A stretch of DNA of 64,000 nucleotides from CALESS01 sp041741455 (GTDB lineage Bacteria > Chloroflexota > Anaerolineae > Anaerolineales > Anaerolineaceae): positions 153,372-217,371 of the forward strand of contig JBGSJZ010000099.1 of the NCBI GenBank assembly GCA_041741455.1. The letters run 5' to 3'. Both the position numbers and the translations under genes were made by a program. Positions 52,922 to 61,058 of the stretch are shown here, piece after piece. Each line of letters starts with the position of its first letter. The stretch's first letter is position 1. The notes beneath the pieces were generated by a model. That model saw nothing but the letters and a program-made list of their open reading frames with translations. It made no database searches and was not told where the DNA came from.

Positions 52922-54626
52922 AATTGCGATTGATCCAATTACCCGAATTGAAGGTCACCTGCGGATAGAACTGGAGGTGGAGGATGGGGTTGTGACCAAA
53001 GCCTGGTCATCCACCACGATGTGGCGCGGAATTGAACTAATCTTGAAAGGACGGGATCCGCGGGATGCCTGGACGTTTGCCCAACGCATCTGCGGTGTTT
53101 GAACGACGGTACATGCACTCAGCTCCGTGCGAGCTGTCGAAGATGCTCTGAAAATCCATATCCCCTCCAATGCCCGGTTGATCCGGAATATCATTGAGGC
53201 GATCCAGTATGTACAGGATCATGTCGTTCATTTCTACCATTTGCATGCCCTGGATTGGGTGGATATCGTCAGCGCCCTGGATGCAGATCCAGAGGCGACC
53301 TCCAAATTAGCCCAATCGATCTCGGATTGGCCCAAATCCAGTGCGGACTATTTCCGCGGAGTGCAAGAACGGATCAAGAATTTTGTTGGCAGCGGCCAAC
53401 TAGGTATTTTTGCCAATGCTTACTGGGGGCATCCGGCCTATAAATTACCGGCTGAAGCTAACTTAATGGCGGTTTCGCATTACCTGGAAGCATTGGATTG
53501 GCAGCGTGAAGTCATCAAAGCGCACGCCATCCTGGGAACCAAGAATCCGCACCTGCAGACCTACCTGGTGGGTGGGATGGCGAACGCCATCAACCCCAAT
53601 AGCACGGCTGCACTAAATGCCGACAAGATTGCCTACTTACTGGATTTGTTTAAGAAAGCCAAAGAATTCGTTGACAAGGTATATCTGCCAGACGTCCTGG
53701 CTGTGGCTCCCTTCTACCTGGAGTGGGCAGGGATGGGTGAGGGCATCGGTAACTTCATGTCCTATGGAGATTTCCCGCTGAACGATGCCATTACTGATGA
53801 TCCTGGAGATTTGTTCATCCCGCGTGGGATAATCTTGAATCGGGATTTGAGCACGGTGCACCCGCTGGATGAGCAGCTGATCACTGAATATGTGACTCAT
53901 TCCTGGTATTCGTATGCGGATGAAAGTAAAGGCCTGCAACCACGGGTAGGAGAGACGACCCCGAATTACACCGGTCCCACCCCGCCGTTTGATTTTGTGG
54001 ATACGGAAAAGAAATACACCTGGCTGAAAGCCCCTCGTTATGATGATAAAGCCATGGAAGTTGGACCATTAGCTAGAATGTTGATTGCTTATGCCTCCGG
54101 ACACGAACGAGTGCAATACTGGGTGAATGCTGTGCTCGGAAAACTAGGGGTTGGACCGGAAGTTTTGTTCTCCACCCTCGGCCGAGTGGCCGCCCGCTGT
54201 GTGGAAACTGTCGTCATGGCTGAAAAACTGGAGGAATGGACGATGGAATTGGCCGGCAACATTGGCCGGGGTGATTACCAGACCCATGAGCTGGCCCACT
54301 GGGATCCATCCACCTGGCCGGCGGAAGCCATCGGTTGGGGTTGGTCGGAAGCCCCGCGCGGAGCCTTGGGGCATTGGATTCACATCAAAGACGGCAAGAT
54401 TGAAAACTACCAGGCGATTGTGCCTTCCACTTGGAACGGCTCACCAAGGGATGCCAAAGGTGTGCCTGGACCCTATGAGGCTTCCCTGGTGGGAACCCCA
54501 TTGGTGGACCCGGACAAACCTGTGGAGATACTGCGCACAATTCACTCGTTTGATCCTTGCATGGCCTGTGCTGTGCATTTACTGGACCCAAACGGCAAGG
54601 AACTCAAGATCATCAAGGTCGTTTGA
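52914..54626 (+). CDS. hybC: [NiFe] hydrogenase large subunit with in-frame TGA at a Ni-Fe ligand (probable selenoprotein)
   Basis: A 570-residue catalytic subunit if TGA at 53100-53102 is read as residue 63. The frame is otherwise fully open. The N-terminal motif reads R58-I-C60-G-V-[TGA63]-T-T-V-H, where every normal family member has Cys at 63; C-terminal DPCMACAVH (C549, C552, H555) is intact, followed by a 15-residue tail for the protease encoded next. The downstream part alone would lack the L1 motif and could not bind nickel. Selenocysteine is the best reading; a nonsense mutation or sequencing error (TGT or TGC to TGA) is the alternative. ATG 52914 overlaps hybB. Gene order small-HybA-HybB-large-protease matches Hyb operons. 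Confidence 0.85.
53100..53136 (+). promoter_or_regulatory. candidate bacterial SECIS element (UGA plus hairpin)
   Basis: UGA at 53100-53102 is followed after 17 bases by a perfect 6-bp stem, CAGCTC (53120-53125) with GAGCTG (53131-53136), and a 5-base loop CGTGC with G at its second position. Distance and loop fit the general model of bacterial SECIS elements, which lie inside the reading frame and recruit SelB. Confidence 0.6.
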
Positions 54627-55093
54627 TGACCAAAGATTTGATTTTGGGCGTTGGCAATCTACTGCTGACCGATGAGGGTCTTGGCATCCATGCAGTGCGA
54701 AAGTTGTTTGAAAACCCAGCATTGCCTGCAGATGTCGAAGTGGTGGATGGTGGAACGGCTGGCCTGGGGTTGCTGTATTATCTGGAGGATGTAAACCGCC
54801 TGGTGATCATCGATGCGATGGAAACAGGCGGTCCGCCAGGAACGATGGTGCGGCTTTCCGGTGATCAGATCCCGGTTTATATGGCGATGAAGGTGTCACC
54901 GCATGAAATCACACTGCCAGATTTTCTGGCTGCTGCCAAACTGCGGGATTTGTATCCACGAGAGGTGATTGTGTGGGGTATCCAGCCCCAATCGCTGGAG
55001 GTCGGGGTGGAACTTTCACCGGTTGTGGCGGAAAAGATGGATTTACTGGTGAATAACGTGTTGGGGGAGTTTTCCAGGAAAAAAGATAGCTGA
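54626..55093 (+). CDS. hybD: hydrogenase maturation endopeptidase (HybD/HyaD family)
   Basis: A 155-residue nickel-dependent-recognition protease that removes the C-terminal tail of the large subunit after metal insertion. Motifs: GVGNLLLTDEGLG (first metal-binding Glu), VVDGGTAGL, IIDAMETGG (Asp) and a conserved His in SPHEITLPD. ATG 54626 overlaps the hybC stop by one base (TGATG). Its presence directly after hybC argues that the large subunit is still made and matured, so the TGA is not simply decay. Confidence 0.93.
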   Translation: MTKDLILGVGNLLLTDEGLGIHAVRKLFENPALPADVEVVDGGTAGLGLLYYLEDVNRLVIIDAMETGGPPGTMVRLSGDQIPVYMAMKVSPHEITLPDFLAAAKLRDLYPREVIVWGIQPQSLEVGVELSPVVAEKMDLLVNNVLGEFSRKKDS

Positions 55094-55113
55094 AAACAAT
55101 TGACAAAAAACCT

Positions 55114-55152
55114 CCACCCGCCGGGTAGTCAACGGCGGGTGGGTTGCTTTTT
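55114..55152 (+). terminator. strong rho-independent terminator of the hydrogenase operon
   Basis: CCACCCGCCG and CGGCGGGTGG form a perfect 10-bp stem with a 9-base loop, followed by GTTGCTTTTTG. It lies 20 bases after hybD and closes the operon. Confidence 0.9.
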
Positions 55153-55338
55153 GAGCGAGCGCACAGGGAATGAAAGGATTGTCTGGGCTGAATTAAGGAT
55201 CTATCTTTTTCTGCAACGATATTTACGTTTTTTAATCTTTCTGGTTAACACGGCCTTCCTCATTTATTCATGACGATTACCCTTACCGGGGGACTACAGA
55301 AACCAATGGATGGTTGAGGAATTTGGGTAAAGTTATTC

Positions 55339-55367
55339 TTGCCGAAGTTCACAAAATCGTACATAAT
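55339..55367 (+). promoter_or_regulatory. possible sigma-70-type promoter for the pseudokinase-TIR gene
   Basis: TTGCCG (55339-55344) and CATAAT (55362-55367) are separated by 17 bases, in a 340-base gap otherwise free of genes. The predicted start would leave a leader of about 65 bases. Confidence 0.35.
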
Positions 55368-55439
55368 ATAAGAAGTAATGTTGTTTTCCTGAAGAATTGA
55401 TCGGGCTTCTCGTGTGAATAGAACGTCTAGGAAACTACG

Positions 55440-56717
55440 ATGACCTTGTTTCCCAATGAAGTCTTGAAAGATCGGTTTAAAATCCTGCGGTTACAGGAAG
55501 CTGGGAGTTTGAGTAATATCTACCTGGCGGTGGATATGCTGGCCACACCACAATACAGGGTGACCATCCTTGAACTGACCTTGATCGATTTGGTTCAGAC
55601 TCCCAACCTGACCAGTGAGGGAAAAGCACAGGACTATGAACCTACAACCGTCCCCATTTATAAGCGAAGCCCATTGGCTTTTCGCTTTCTGTCGGATGCG
55701 CAAAGGTATGGGCGATTCAACCATCCGAACCTGGCGCGCTTCCATGACTTTTTCAGCGAAGAAAACCGGTTATACCTGGTGTACCAATATATTGAGGGGA
55801 ATCATCTGGAAGAGTTAATCGAGCAAAATAACGGGAAACCTTTGAAAGAAATTGGTTTACTCCCCTGGATTGGCCAGGTGATGGATGCACTGACCTACTG
55901 CCACGAAAACGGAGCAGTCCATTTAAATGTCAAGCCGGTCAACATCCGTATCAGTCCTGAAGGGAAGGCGTACCTGGTTGGGTTTGGATTGGCATTCCTG
56001 TACGCGCGTGGTTTTCGGGGACCGAGCTTATTGCCAGCCTCCAAGAAGTTTGCCTACTTCTCTCCAGAACAATCCGAGGCGATGCAAAAACCAGATTGCC
56101 GGAGTGATATCTACACATTGGGCGTGACGCTGTATAAAGCGCTGACGGCCAGGGTGCCTGGCGAGAGCGAGTCGCCAGATTTTCCAATCGAGTTCTACCA
56201 TCCAGGTATTTCAGAACGGTATGATGCTGTGATCCAGAAAGCCATCTCGCATGATCCCGGAAGGCGGTACCAATCGATCGAGGAAATGCGGACAGCTCTG
56301 GGGATATCACCATCCGGCAGCCATGAAGTATTCATCAGTTATGCGCACGAAGATGGTGTGATAGCCAAACAGATTTGTGAAGGATTGGAAAAACAGGGGA
56401 TGACCTGTTGGCTGGCGCCGCGGGATATCTTGCCAAATTATTCATGGCCGGAAGCGATCAGTCATGGGATTGCCGGTTCGAAGGTTTTTCTTCTGATCCT
56501 TTCCCAGGCTTCCAATCAATCGAAACAAGTGGCCAGGGAGGCAACCATGGGAGATAACCAGGGATTACCTTTCCTGTGCGTGAGAGTTGAAAACGTGATG
56601 CCTTCAGCGTCACTCTCTTATTATTTGAGTAATATCCAGTGGTATGACGTATTTGAGGCGCCTGATGCGGTAACGATCGAACAATTAATTAACAAAGCTA
56701 GGGAGATCAGCCATTAA
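55440..56717 (+). CDS. pseudokinase-TIR fusion protein
   Basis: A 425-residue protein. Residues 10-290 have a serine/threonine-kinase fold (HPNLARFHDFF, YLVYQYIEG, RSDIYTLGVTLYKAL), but the catalytic residues are lost: HRD becomes H161-L-N163, DFG becomes G181-F-G183, and the VAIK lysine region is VTILEL. Residues 294-420 form a TIR domain (HEVFISYAHEDG, CWLAPRDI, SWPEAISHGIAGSKVFLLI) with E367 in the position of the NAD-cleaving Glu of many TIR enzymes. So it may sense a ligand with a dead kinase fold and respond through TIR. AGGA lies at 55428-55431. It is next to a remnant restriction system, which fits a defence role. Confidence 0.82.
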   Translation: MTLFPNEVLKDRFKILRLQEAGSLSNIYLAVDMLATPQYRVTILELTLIDLVQTPNLTSEGKAQDYEPTTVPIYKRSPLAFRFLSDAQRYGRFNHPNLARFHDFFSEENRLYLVYQYIEGNHLEELIEQNNGKPLKEIGLLPWIGQVMDALTYCHENGAVHLNVKPVNIRISPEGKAYLVGFGLAFLYARGFRGPSLLPASKKFAYFSPEQSEAMQKPDCRSDIYTLGVTLYKALTARVPGESESPDFPIEFYHPGISERYDAVIQKAISHDPGRRYQSIEEMRTALGISPSGSHEVFISYAHEDGVIAKQICEGLEKQGMTCWLAPRDILPNYSWPEAISHGIAGSKVFLLILSQASNQSKQVAREATMGDNQGLPFLCVRVENVMPSASLSYYLSNIQWYDVFEAPDAVTIEQLINKAREISH

Positions 56718-57010
56718 TTGTGTGGCTAACGTACCAGCAGACTATAAACGATGAGGGGGGCGATTCAGTTTGGGAAACTTTTCTCTACTGCCTTTAAGGG
56801 ATTCAAATCCTCGGGGCATTATTAATAGAATGATAATTCTATTGTGAATGTTATGTAATTGTTACATAATATATGTTCCGAAATAAAGGTTGGTAAGCAA
56901 CAGGCGGGACGCCAAGTGAAATGAACGATATCAGGATGAATCAATGGGAGAAACGGGGGCTTGACCTGACCCATCACTTGAAATTGGTATTTAGATTTTA
57001 AGGAAAATCC
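56718..57010. other. 293-base intergenic stretch with tandem palindromes
   Basis: No supported gene. It lies between the TIR gene and the small open frame at 57011. It is AT-rich and carries two inverted repeats (described separately), so it probably holds the promoter of the kinase/regulator operon. Confidence 0.5.
56824..56869. promoter_or_regulatory. two adjacent inverted repeats
   Basis: AATAGAAT/ATTCTATT (56824-56831 and 56836-56843, 4-base gap) and TTATGTAA/TTACATAA (56851-56858 and 56862-56869, 3-base gap) are perfect palindromes 27 bases apart. Symmetry and position suggest operators for a dimeric repressor. No U-tract follows, so they are not terminators. Confidence 0.4.
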
Positions 57011-57175
57011 ATGGCAAAAAGAACAACGAAGAAGAATGTAGCAGAAACCAACAATGTGAGGGATTACCGGCACTCATCGAAACGGAAGAATATTCCGGAG
57101 GCGGGAATTGCAGTCAAGGTGATCGACCCGCGCGGGAATGAAGTGATACGGGTGATGCGCTTAAGTTATTCTTGA
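57011..57175 (+). CDS. small basic protein, possible stub of an adenine-specific DNA methyltransferase
   Basis: A 54-residue frame from ATG 57011. It begins Lys/Thr-rich, then has NVRDYRHSSKRKNIPEAGI, recalling the start of large adenine-specific methyltransferases that pair with the restriction/helicase proteins encoded as a pseudogene at 61059. The remaining ~900 residues are missing, so this could be a remnant, or a real small protein adopted by the kinase operon that starts 14 bases later. Similarity is from memory of the family and needs a database search. Confidence 0.45.
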   Translation: MAKRTTKKNVAETNNVRDYRHSSKRKNIPEAGIAVKVIDPRGNEVIRVMRLSYS

Positions 57176-57188
57176 AAGGGAGGATTTT

Positions 57189-59837
57189 ATGCACCATAAG
57201 AATGGGGAGTTTTCGAGAGAACAAGAGGAAGCCTTGCAGGAGGCTTATATTCATTTCCTGGAGGCGGATGAATTGGATGACCTGTGGGAGGAATTTGTTA
57301 ATTATATTCCCAGGATCACGGGTTGGACGGATTGTTCGATTTATCTGAGAAAGGAATTCATTCCGGGTTATTCCGCCTACAAGTTAATGGAAAGTGATGG
57401 CAGCAACCAGGGAGTGGAACCGAGGGGAGATTATATCGTCCTGGCAGCGACCAATATCAAGGATAAACGGTCATTGATCGGTAGAGCCTATTATCCTTCT
57501 GGAGAAGGCCTGACCGGTAAAACCTTTCAATACGGACGATCTTATCTCATTCCCGACATCAATGATGGAGAGGAATTAATAAGGTTGTACCCGGAATTGG
57601 AACGAAGTGACCGGTACGGTTTCCTGACGGAAAAAAGAGGGAAAGAAACTTCCATGCTGCTCGTTCCGCTCATCTCCAAAACCAGGAAAATTGGGGTGCT
57701 AAAACTGTATACGGATGAACAGGAGAGGGAGTATTCTGAGACTGTTTTGAAATTCGTCGAAGGCCTGGTCAACACGGTTGTTAAAGCAGCCATCCAGAAA
57801 TACACGATCAAGAAACAAGAGGAAATCATCATAAAGCTGGCTGAAATGAGCGGGGAGGAAAGGATTGAGGAAGTCATTAATACTTTGACTGGAACCTTGA
57901 TCAACTTTCTGGATTGCCCGTTTTGCCAAATATATCAATCTGATGAAAATAACGAGAATATGGTTCTGGTCAGCACCAACGGGAAGAAATCGAAAATTCA
58001 AGATGAACGAAAAAGGGGAGTCGGCTTAATCGGCTGGATCTTCCAGACTGGCAGGCCGCTCCTCATCGAGAATATGCATGATTTCGATCAGCCGGTGGAA
58101 ATGACACCATCCAACCTGTTGAAGTATTCAGATGGTCAGCCGATTAACGAAGAAGACTGGCTGTGCCAGGATCAGCAAGAAAAAACCGAACCTATCCACC
58201 ATGAAATCCCATTTATCGGGGTACCCATCCGCCGCAGTGACCAGGGGGAGGTACTGGGGGTATTATGTTTGCATTTCTTGTCCGATAAATACGAGGGAAC
58301 CCCCGAGCCTTTTGACCGAGATGATCTGAACCGATTGGTCATTTTCGCCAACACCCTGGCCATTGCTTTTCATAATGACCTACTACGAAAGAGAAATGCT
58401 TTCCTGATTGATTTGGGCAAGATTTGGGATCGGAAAGAATTGTTTGAAAAAATTGCAAACGATATTCCAAAATTGATCAAGGCGTCCAATTGCTTTATTT
58501 TCATTCGTGAGAATGGCCCGGATGACGGTTTGTTGCAGCTGAAACATTCCAACAAACCAATCCGACCGATGGGATACAACCTGGGTCAGGGTAAAACCGG
58601 TTTTTGTGGGCTGGTGAAGAAAACGGTGACCTTTCTACATTTTGGCAGTGGAAAAGCAGGTCAACAACGTTTGGACAAACGGAAAGAGCATATTTCTACC
58701 GTATATTCCAATGATCTCTTGGGACATATTTATGATGAACAGCACAACCGGGTTGGAATAGCGCAAATCTGGGATGGGCGCGAAATTCAAGATGCGGAAG
58801 GGGAGGAGTTTCACATTTTCAGGAGGTTGATCAGTGTCCCTGTGAAGAAGCGAGGTTTGACATCGGACTTCTTACAGGACTACCTGGATGCCCAGGCCGG
58901 GGCGTCTTATTCGTTTATTGCGGTTCCCATCATCCACAGCAACATGGTGTTGGATGGAGTGATCACGGTTGGCAGGCCCATTCCGAGTATCCCCTATAAC
59001 GGTGAAGATATCCAATTCGTACAAAATATCGCCACAACCGTTGGAGCGCTGCTGGATAATTATCAACTACGGGAGCAACAGGAAATGCTGGTGCAGACGC
59101 TGGCGCACGAATTCAACACCCCGCTGACATCCATCCGGATCACGACCGAACAATTGCTGGGAGCTATTGAAGAAATAGCCCCGAAGGGGGGAGAGGACGT
59201 CTGGCAAATTCAGGCAGACGGAGCACAACTGCAACGGCAATTTTCTGATTTGCAAATGCTGACAGAAACGGTATTGGTATTGCGAGGGAACAGTCTGCCA
59301 GAATTTGTGAGGAGACCCATATTATCGCCAATCAAGAGCGCGACCAGTCTCTTTGAAGATTGGGCAAAAGAAGAAGGAATAAAATTCAATCTCCCGGAGG
59401 CAATGGGTTACCCGAAATATTTCCCGGATATTGAAATGGATATTCGCACGATGGAATTGGTTTTCAAGAATTTATTGCATAACGCGGTCAAATATTCTTT
59501 TAAACCCGTGGATCGGGCCAGGCAAACACGATATGTCAGCATTGTGGGAACCTGGCCTGATAACGACCATAAACGATATCAGGTCTGCATAGAAAATTAT
59601 GGTGTGCCGATTGCCGAAGAAGAGAAAGCGTTTATTTTTCGGCAAGGCTACCGGGGGGTGTATGCCAGGCAGCGAAACCGGAGAGGCGCCGGGATGGGGC
59701 TGTCGCTGGTGAAGTTTGTCGTGGAAGATATCCACAAGGGCAAAGTATTTGTAGAAAGCAAACCGGTTGAAGGGGGAGCCCATATTAACCGGTTCTATGT
59801 CGTGCTACCGCTAGATCGTGTTGTTTCAACGAAATAG
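57189..59837 (+). CDS. soluble multi-GAF histidine kinase
   Basis: An 882-residue kinase with no membrane helix. Three GAF-type domains (about 25-205, 220-395 and 400-635) precede HisKA with the acceptor in TLAHEFNTPLTSIR. The ATPase domain has LLHNAVKYSF, a divergent ENYGVPI in place of DNG-G, and RRGAGMGLSLVKFVV. Several insertions in the GAF domains are charged and unusual. It is followed by a receiver-only protein and a membrane protein, and sits inside a broken restriction locus. Signal unknown. RBS GGGAGG lies at about 57178-57183. Confidence 0.9.
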   Translation: MHHKNGEFSREQEEALQEAYIHFLEADELDDLWEEFVNYIPRITGWTDCSIYLRKEFIPGYSAYKLMESDGSNQGVEPRGDYIVLAATNIKDKRSLIGRAYYPSGEGLTGKTFQYGRSYLIPDINDGEELIRLYPELERSDRYGFLTEKRGKETSMLLVPLISKTRKIGVLKLYTDEQEREYSETVLKFVEGLVNTVVKAAIQKYTIKKQEEIIIKLAEMSGEERIEEVINTLTGTLINFLDCPFCQIYQSDENNENMVLVSTNGKKSKIQDERKRGVGLIGWIFQTGRPLLIENMHDFDQPVEMTPSNLLKYSDGQPINEEDWLCQDQQEKTEPIHHEIPFIGVPIRRSDQGEVLGVLCLHFLSDKYEGTPEPFDRDDLNRLVIFANTLAIAFHNDLLRKRNAFLIDLGKIWDRKELFEKIANDIPKLIKASNCFIFIRENGPDDGLLQLKHSNKPIRPMGYNLGQGKTGFCGLVKKTVTFLHFGSGKAGQQRLDKRKEHISTVYSNDLLGHIYDEQHNRVGIAQIWDGREIQDAEGEEFHIFRRLISVPVKKRGLTSDFLQDYLDAQAGASYSFIAVPIIHSNMVLDGVITVGRPIPSIPYNGEDIQFVQNIATTVGALLDNYQLREQQEMLVQTLAHEFNTPLTSIRITTEQLLGAIEEIAPKGGEDVWQIQADGAQLQRQFSDLQMLTETVLVLRGNSLPEFVRRPILSPIKSATSLFEDWAKEEGIKFNLPEAMGYPKYFPDIEMDIRTMELVFKNLLHNAVKYSFKPVDRARQTRYVSIVGTWPDNDHKRYQVCIENYGVPIAEEEKAFIFRQGYRGVYARQRNRRGAGMGLSLVKFVVEDIHKGKVFVESKPVEGGAHINRFYVVLPLDRVVSTK

Positions 59838-59845
59838 GAGGAAAC

Positions 59846-60292
59846 ATGGAAACCGCAAAGCAAAAGAAAATACTCTGGATTGATGATGATTACCGAATTT
59901 TAAAAGGCTTTTTGCGCAAGGTGGCTGAAGAAGGCGTGGAGGTTGATTATGCGGGTTATGCTTTGGAAGGCTACCGGAAAGTAAAGAACTCAGACGCAGA
60001 TTATGATTTGATCCTGGTGGATATCATATTGCCCCTACTTCCCATGTCTGAAATCAATTATGAAATACCGGTTGAGATCAAAGGATGGGAATATGCGGAC
60101 GATATTGGGATCCTTTTGATCAAGGAAATTGCCCGAATGCAACCTGTGCCGAAGATTGCGGTTTTATCCATATTGGATGAAGGGTCTGTTCAGAAAAAAC
60201 TAGGGGATCTCAAAGTATTGAAGATATTTCCCAAACAGACGATCACCTCGGCTGAGTTGAAAGCAGGGATCATGCGGCTGCTGGAATACTAA
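59846..60292 (+). CDS. receiver-only response regulator with internal insertion
   Basis: A 148-residue single receiver domain: WIDDDYR acidic pocket, phospho-acceptor in LILVDIILPL, AVLSI and the lysine region FPKQTITS. There is no output domain. After the phospho-site an insertion of about 20 residues (around 68-88) replaces the usual short loop, so partner contacts differ from ordinary receivers. It begins 8 bases after the kinase gene. It may act by binding the next protein or as a phosphate sink. Confidence 0.88.
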   Translation: METAKQKKILWIDDDYRILKGFLRKVAEEGVEVDYAGYALEGYRKVKNSDADYDLILVDIILPLLPMSEINYEIPVEIKGWEYADDIGILLIKEIARMQPVPKIAVLSILDEGSVQKKLGDLKVLKIFPKQTITSAELKAGIMRLLEY

Positions 60293-60329
60293 TTTGCCTG
60301 TATTTATCATCCTGGATTGAGGGAAAAGT

Positions 60330-61055
60330 ATGAACACTATGGAAAAGAAAAAAGACACCGGAGCCAGATGGATTAGAGTAGGAAAATGGATCCTGAAGGT
60401 GTGTATCATGGCTGCGGTTAATTCAATCATCATCATTGGTTATTTTATCTACTTCAAACCCTGCAATCGCATAGCCTATTGCTCCAGCAGCATGCCTCAG
60501 GAACTGGCTGGAATTGAACAAGTAGCGATGTATGCCATTGAAAACGCACAGCAATCTGTGGTGTTGTTGGAGTGGTTCATCATAACGCTCATGTCGATAT
60601 TTGCAGGAGTAGTTGCTTACTTAAGCATTGCCCAGATCAATGCCAATAAAGAATTACAGCGGATGCGCATTCAAGCTCAGGAGATCATTGAGCTGAAAAG
60701 AGAATGGGCAAATCAGATTGCAGCGACCAATAAAATACTGCGAATACTTCCAAGGCGCATTCTTTCTCCAGAAATGGTTGATAACATCCAGGAACAAGGT
60801 GTAGATCCAAATCGAGAAGATATCCGTGAAGCTCACCAGTGGTTTTTCTGGCAAAAATGGAACGTTCTGGGTGATGAGAGCGGTTATACCAGTCTAGTGG
60901 CAATTGGCCCAAACCACCTATCGCAAAATATAAAATTTGTGATTTTTCTTGAAATTGAAGAAACCAAGAAGAATATCGAGGATGGGATGGATCTCAATTC
61001 ACCCCATGATTTGAAAGCAAAACTGGATAAACTTCGCTCTCTAATCGTCATCTAA
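60330..61055 (+). CDS. hypothetical two-helix membrane protein with cytosolic coiled coil
   Basis: A 241-residue protein of unrecognised family. Helices lie at about 20-42 and 84-108, joined by an outer loop with Cys residues (KPCNRIAYCSSS). A cytosolic coiled coil (ANKELQRMRIQAQEIIELKREW) leads to a C-terminal domain of about 110 residues. It is the last intact gene of the kinase/receiver operon and the most likely output component, since the receiver has no effector domain of its own. A membrane-acting effector is possible but unproven. Confidence 0.7.
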   Translation: MNTMEKKKDTGARWIRVGKWILKVCIMAAVNSIIIIGYFIYFKPCNRIAYCSSSMPQELAGIEQVAMYAIENAQQSVVLLEWFIITLMSIFAGVVAYLSIAQINANKELQRMRIQAQEIIELKREWANQIAATNKILRILPRRILSPEMVDNIQEQGVDPNREDIREAHQWFFWQKWNVLGDESGYTSLVAIGPNHLSQNIKFVIFLEIEETKKNIEDGMDLNSPHDLKAKLDKLRSLIVI

Positions 61056-61058
61056 CTT

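Noticed and set aside
53127..54626. Downstream part of the hydrogenase large subunit as a separate gene starting at GTG 53127
   Set aside because: It would lack the N-terminal nickel ligands, has no ribosome-binding site, and the frame continues exactly from the upstream part.
57011..57175. Antitoxin of a toxin-antitoxin pair
   Set aside because: Size fits, but the next gene is an 882-residue kinase, not a toxin, and the sequence resembles a methyltransferase N-terminus better.
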